DNA from: an uncultured Bacilli bacterium
GTDB lineage: Bacteria; Bacillota_I; Bacilli_A; RF39; UBA660
DNA: 17,540 nt
Assembly (NCBI GenBank): GCA_934130105.1
Contig: CAKOXL010000025.1
Location: 1-17,540, forward strand
Direction: 5' to 3'
Below are positions 15,744-17,540 of the stretch, one piece after another (within the stretch, counting starts at the first letter, position 1; the number at the start of each line of letters is the position of its first letter). Position numbers and translations under genes: made by a program. The notes under the pieces were generated by a model. That model saw only the letters and a program-made list of their open reading frames with translations, searched no databases and was not told the origin of the DNA.

Positions 15744-16547
15744 CTAATACCTAATTGCACTTATATCTTCTACCTGTTTTTCATATAGCTCAAAAGAACC
15801 TGTTTCTCTATTAACATAAGCTATATGGTTTTTACCTAATGTATTGTTTTTAACACAATATAAGGCAGCATCAGCTTCTTTTTTCTTAATATCCCACTGT
15901 TCATCATTTTTATAACTAGAAACACCAATAGAAATAGATAATGGTAAGGATAAAATTTGTCCTAATTCAACAGTCTTTTCTTGTATATCTGCCATTTTAT
16001 TTAAAATAGCATTCATATCATCAGATAAAAAGATAAAGAAAAATTCATCGCCACCAACTCTAGCTACCAAGTCTTCACTTCTAATTGATTGACGAAATAA
16101 ATTAGCAAGTTCAATTAATGCTCTATCACCAGCCATATGACCATACACATCATTTACTGTTTTAAAATCATTAACATCACACATTACCATAATACAGTTT
16201 CTGCCAGATGATTTTATTTGATTTTGCATTTCATTTACAGCATTCAAATTAGAAATTTTAGTAAGTGGATCCTTTTTTAAGTTATCAAGTAATTGTTCCT
16301 TTTCTAAAAGTAAGTCTGTAACATTAATATATTCTTCTTGATAATACGTATTATTATCTTCCACAAAAGTAATAATATTCTTCTTCCAGTAACGGTTGTT
16401 ATTATTATCAAAATAAACATCATCACCAAGCGGTATCATATTATAAAAATTTTCTTCCAAACGACAACTGGATTTTAAAATAGTGCCATTTTCATCTTTT
16501 ATTATTAATACTATACTACTATTTTCTAAATGAAATTTTAATTCCAT
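15744..16547 (-). CDS. GGDEF-domain diguanylate cyclase, soluble
   Basis: A 267-residue protein likely to make cyclic di-GMP from two GTP. Residues 1-80 are a small mixed domain, perhaps a divergent PAS fold (KNIITFVEDNNTYYQEEYIN), followed by a short linking helix (DLLLEKEQLLDNLKKD). The GGDEF domain covers about 92-250. It has DPLTKISNLNAV at its start, DVNDFKTVNDVYGHMAGD (124-141) and an intact VGGDEFFFIF with GGDEF at 165-169. An RxxD inhibitory site (R156-SED) stands five residues before GGDEF, so feedback inhibition by c-di-GMP is expected. No membrane segment is seen. I chose the ATG at 16547, which has AGAGGG six bases upstream, over a TTG at 16583 that lacks a site. It lies between frr and the division PBP, same direction, probably co-transcribed; no EAL or PilZ gene is nearby. 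Confidence 0.9.
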   Translation of the reverse strand: MELKFHLENSSIVLIIKDENGTILKSSCRLEENFYNMIPLGDDVYFDNNNNRYWKKNIITFVEDNNTYYQEEYINVTDLLLEKEQLLDNLKKDPLTKISNLNAVNEMQNQIKSSGRNCIMVMCDVNDFKTVNDVYGHMAGDRALIELANLFRQSIRSEDLVARVGGDEFFFIFLSDDMNAILNKMADIQEKTVELGQILSLPLSISIGVSSYKNDEQWDIKKKEADAALYCVKNNTLGKNHIAYVNRETGSFELYEKQVEDISAIRY

Positions 16548-16612
16548 AATAATCCCTCTTCCTATGTATATTAATATATGCAAAATTATATTTTAGTATC
16601 CAAAAAATAGTA

Positions 16613-17158
16613 CTACACTGTCATTAATTCATTTTCTTTTTCTTTAGTTTTATCATCTATTATTTTATTATATTTATTAACCAATTCTTGTACTTGGTTT
16701 TGAAGAGATTTTTGTTCATCTTCAGAAATTTCTTCTTTTTCAATTGCTTCGTTTGAATCATGTCTAATATTTCTAATTGAAACTTTAGCTTCTTCTGCCA
16801 TAGCACGTACTTGTTTAGTTAAATCTTTTCTTCTTTCCTCTGTCAAAACAGGAATAATAATACGTATTGTTTCACCATCATTATTAGGTGTATAACCTAA
16901 ATTTGATTCAAAGATTGCTTTCTCTATTGCACCTAAACAACTTCTATCAAATGGTTTAATTAGTAGTTGTCTTGCTTCTGGTACAGAAATTGTAGCAAGT
17001 TGTTTTAAAGGCGTTAAAGAGCCATAATAACTAACACTGATACCATCAAGACTAGAAGGATTAGCACGTCCAGCTCTAACTGTCATAAAACGGCTATCCA
17101 AATTCTCCATAGTTTTATTCATTTTTTCTTCTGTTAATTTAATAACATCGTTATTCAT
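16613..17158 (-). CDS. frr: Ribosome recycling factor
   Basis: A 181-residue protein that, with EF-G, splits the post-termination ribosome complex in the cytoplasm. The length is normal (E. coli 185). Conserved features are TVRAGRANPSSLDGISVSYY (26-45) in the tip of the helical domain, TPLKQLATISVPEARQLLIK (49-68), NNDGETIRIIIPVLTEERRK (92-111), and VRAMAEEAKVSIRNIRHDSN (117-136), whose arginines contact rRNA. The C-terminal helix is charged. ATG with an AAGGAG site ten bases upstream; it ends in TAG. The usual upstream partner pyrH is missing: tsf, with its own terminator, is directly upstream. frr therefore has its own promoter and starts the unit frr-GGDEF-PBP. Confidence 0.96.
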   Translation of the reverse strand: MNNDVIKLTEEKMNKTMENLDSRFMTVRAGRANPSSLDGISVSYYGSLTPLKQLATISVPEARQLLIKPFDRSCLGAIEKAIFESNLGYTPNNDGETIRIIIPVLTEERRKDLTKQVRAMAEEAKVSIRNIRHDSNEAIEKEEISEDEQKSLQNQVQELVNKYNKIIDDKTKEKENELMTV

Positions 17159-17194
17159 ATAATTAATTCTCCTTATTAATAAAATTATAAATCA

Positions 17195-17223
17195 ATTTTA
17201 TCATTATTATATTTGTCATTCAA
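17195..17223 (-). promoter_or_regulatory. Promoter of frr
   Basis: On the minus strand, TTGAAT (17223-17218) and TAAAAT (17200-17195) are spaced by exactly 17 bases, between the tsf terminator and frr. The start would fall near 17188, giving a leader of about 30 bases. Confidence 0.6.
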
Positions 17224-17284
17224 TAGAAAAAATATTAAAAATTTATTTTTTATACTAAAAATAGAAAATAACAAAATATTCAAT

Positions 17285-17308
17285 AAAAAAAGACCATAAT
17301 GGTCTTTT
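17285..17308 (-). terminator. Rho-independent terminator of tsf
   Basis: AAAAGACCA pairs with TGGTCTTTT around a 3-base loop (or an 8-bp stem with a 5-base loop) and is followed by T residues on the minus strand. It starts one base after the tsf stop codon, so tsf and frr are separate transcription units. Confidence 0.92.
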
Positions 17309-17309
17309 C

Positions 17310-17540
17310 TTATCCGTTAATTTGGTTCATTACTTCTTCTGCAAAATTCTCTTGTTTCTTTTCAATTCCTTCGCCAACTTCATAACGAATCATATTAACA
17401 ATCTCACAACCATGAGCTTCAGCATAAGCTTTTACAGTTTCTTTGTTTTCAGCTTTAATGAATATTTGGTCTTCTAAACAAATTTCAGAATAATATTTGT
17501 TTACTTTTCCAACTAAGATATTTTCAATTCTATCAGCAGG
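17310..17540 (-). CDS. tsf: Elongation factor Ts, C-terminal part (5' end outside window)
   Basis: The last 76 codons and the TAA stop of EF-Ts, the guanine-nucleotide exchange factor for EF-Tu. The frame is open to the right edge, so the start lies beyond the window. The translation reads RIENILVGKVNKYYSEICLE, DQIFIKAENKETVKAYAEAH and IVNMIRYEVGEGIEKKQENF, then AEEVMNQING. The phrases ILxGKxNKxYxExCLxxQxFIK and RYEVGEGIEKKxENFAxEV are the standard C-terminal signature of the family. It is directly followed by a strong terminator and then by frr. Confidence 0.95.
   Translation of the reverse strand, partial: PADRIENILVGKVNKYYSEICLEDQIFIKAENKETVKAYAEAHGCEIVNMIRYEVGEGIEKKQENFAEEVMNQING

Noticed and set aside
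16548..16583. Longer N-terminus of the GGDEF protein from TTG at 16583
   Set aside because: The TTG has no ribosome site, and the ATG at 16547 is preceded by AGAGGG at good spacing.
1..17540. UGA-to-Trp recoding as in Mycoplasma
   Set aside because: All Trp codons checked are TGG, no gene contains an internal TGA, and the short Xre gene ends in TGA.

Overview
The window is AT-rich DNA (by eye, not measured) from a low-GC Gram-positive bacterium, most likely Bacillota. The evidence is the Bacillus-type Shine-Dalgarno sites, hairpin-plus-T terminators, a SpoVD/PBP2B-type transpeptidase with a C-terminal PASTA domain, and the family character of FtsW, MraY, Frr and EF-Ts. Every Trp seen is TGG, no gene contains an internal TGA, and one gene ends in TGA, so the standard bacterial code applies rather than the UGA=Trp code of Mycoplasma. 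An uncultured gut Bacilli or Erysipelotrichia-like lineage is plausible, but the genus cannot be named from this sequence.

Right part (about 9.7-17.5 kb) is chromosomal housekeeping, nearly all on the minus strand. In transcription order it holds the end of tsf with its own terminator, frr with its own promoter, a soluble GGDEF protein, and a division transpeptidase (PBP). After a convergent plus-strand gene for a large GT-C-like membrane protein come mraY and ftsW. This is a broken-up dcw division and cell-wall cluster: murD and murG are not here, pyrH is missing between tsf and frr, and an inverted gene separates the transpeptidase from mraY. MraY makes lipid I, FtsW polymerises lipid II and the PBP cross-links the product.

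Left part (1-9.5 kb) is accessory and also on the minus strand. Two Xre-type regulators (one short and divergent, one membrane-anchored) precede a run of closely spaced genes. These are a small secreted protein of unknown function, a free-standing phage tail-collar-like protein, a DNRLRE protein, a giant YD-repeat/RHS protein, and a small membrane-anchored protein cut by the window edge. The DNRLRE and RHS frames read as one protein of about 2085 residues split by a single-base frameshift near 5075-5081. The RHS part carries two jelly-roll-like carbohydrate-binding-like segments, a beta-trefoil-like insertion, the RHS core end, and a variable C-terminal tip of about 179 residues. The tip has a D-x-Y-D-F motif that I compare, cautiously, with the active site of colicin M. 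The small membrane gene directly after it, with a perfect ribosome binding site, is the natural immunity candidate. I read this block as a WapA-like polymorphic toxin module.

No tRNA, rRNA, CRISPR array, insertion sequence or transposase was seen. No stretch longer than 300 bases lacks a gene. The longest gaps (9533-9764 and 11865-12131) hold only the hairpin and promoters listed below.
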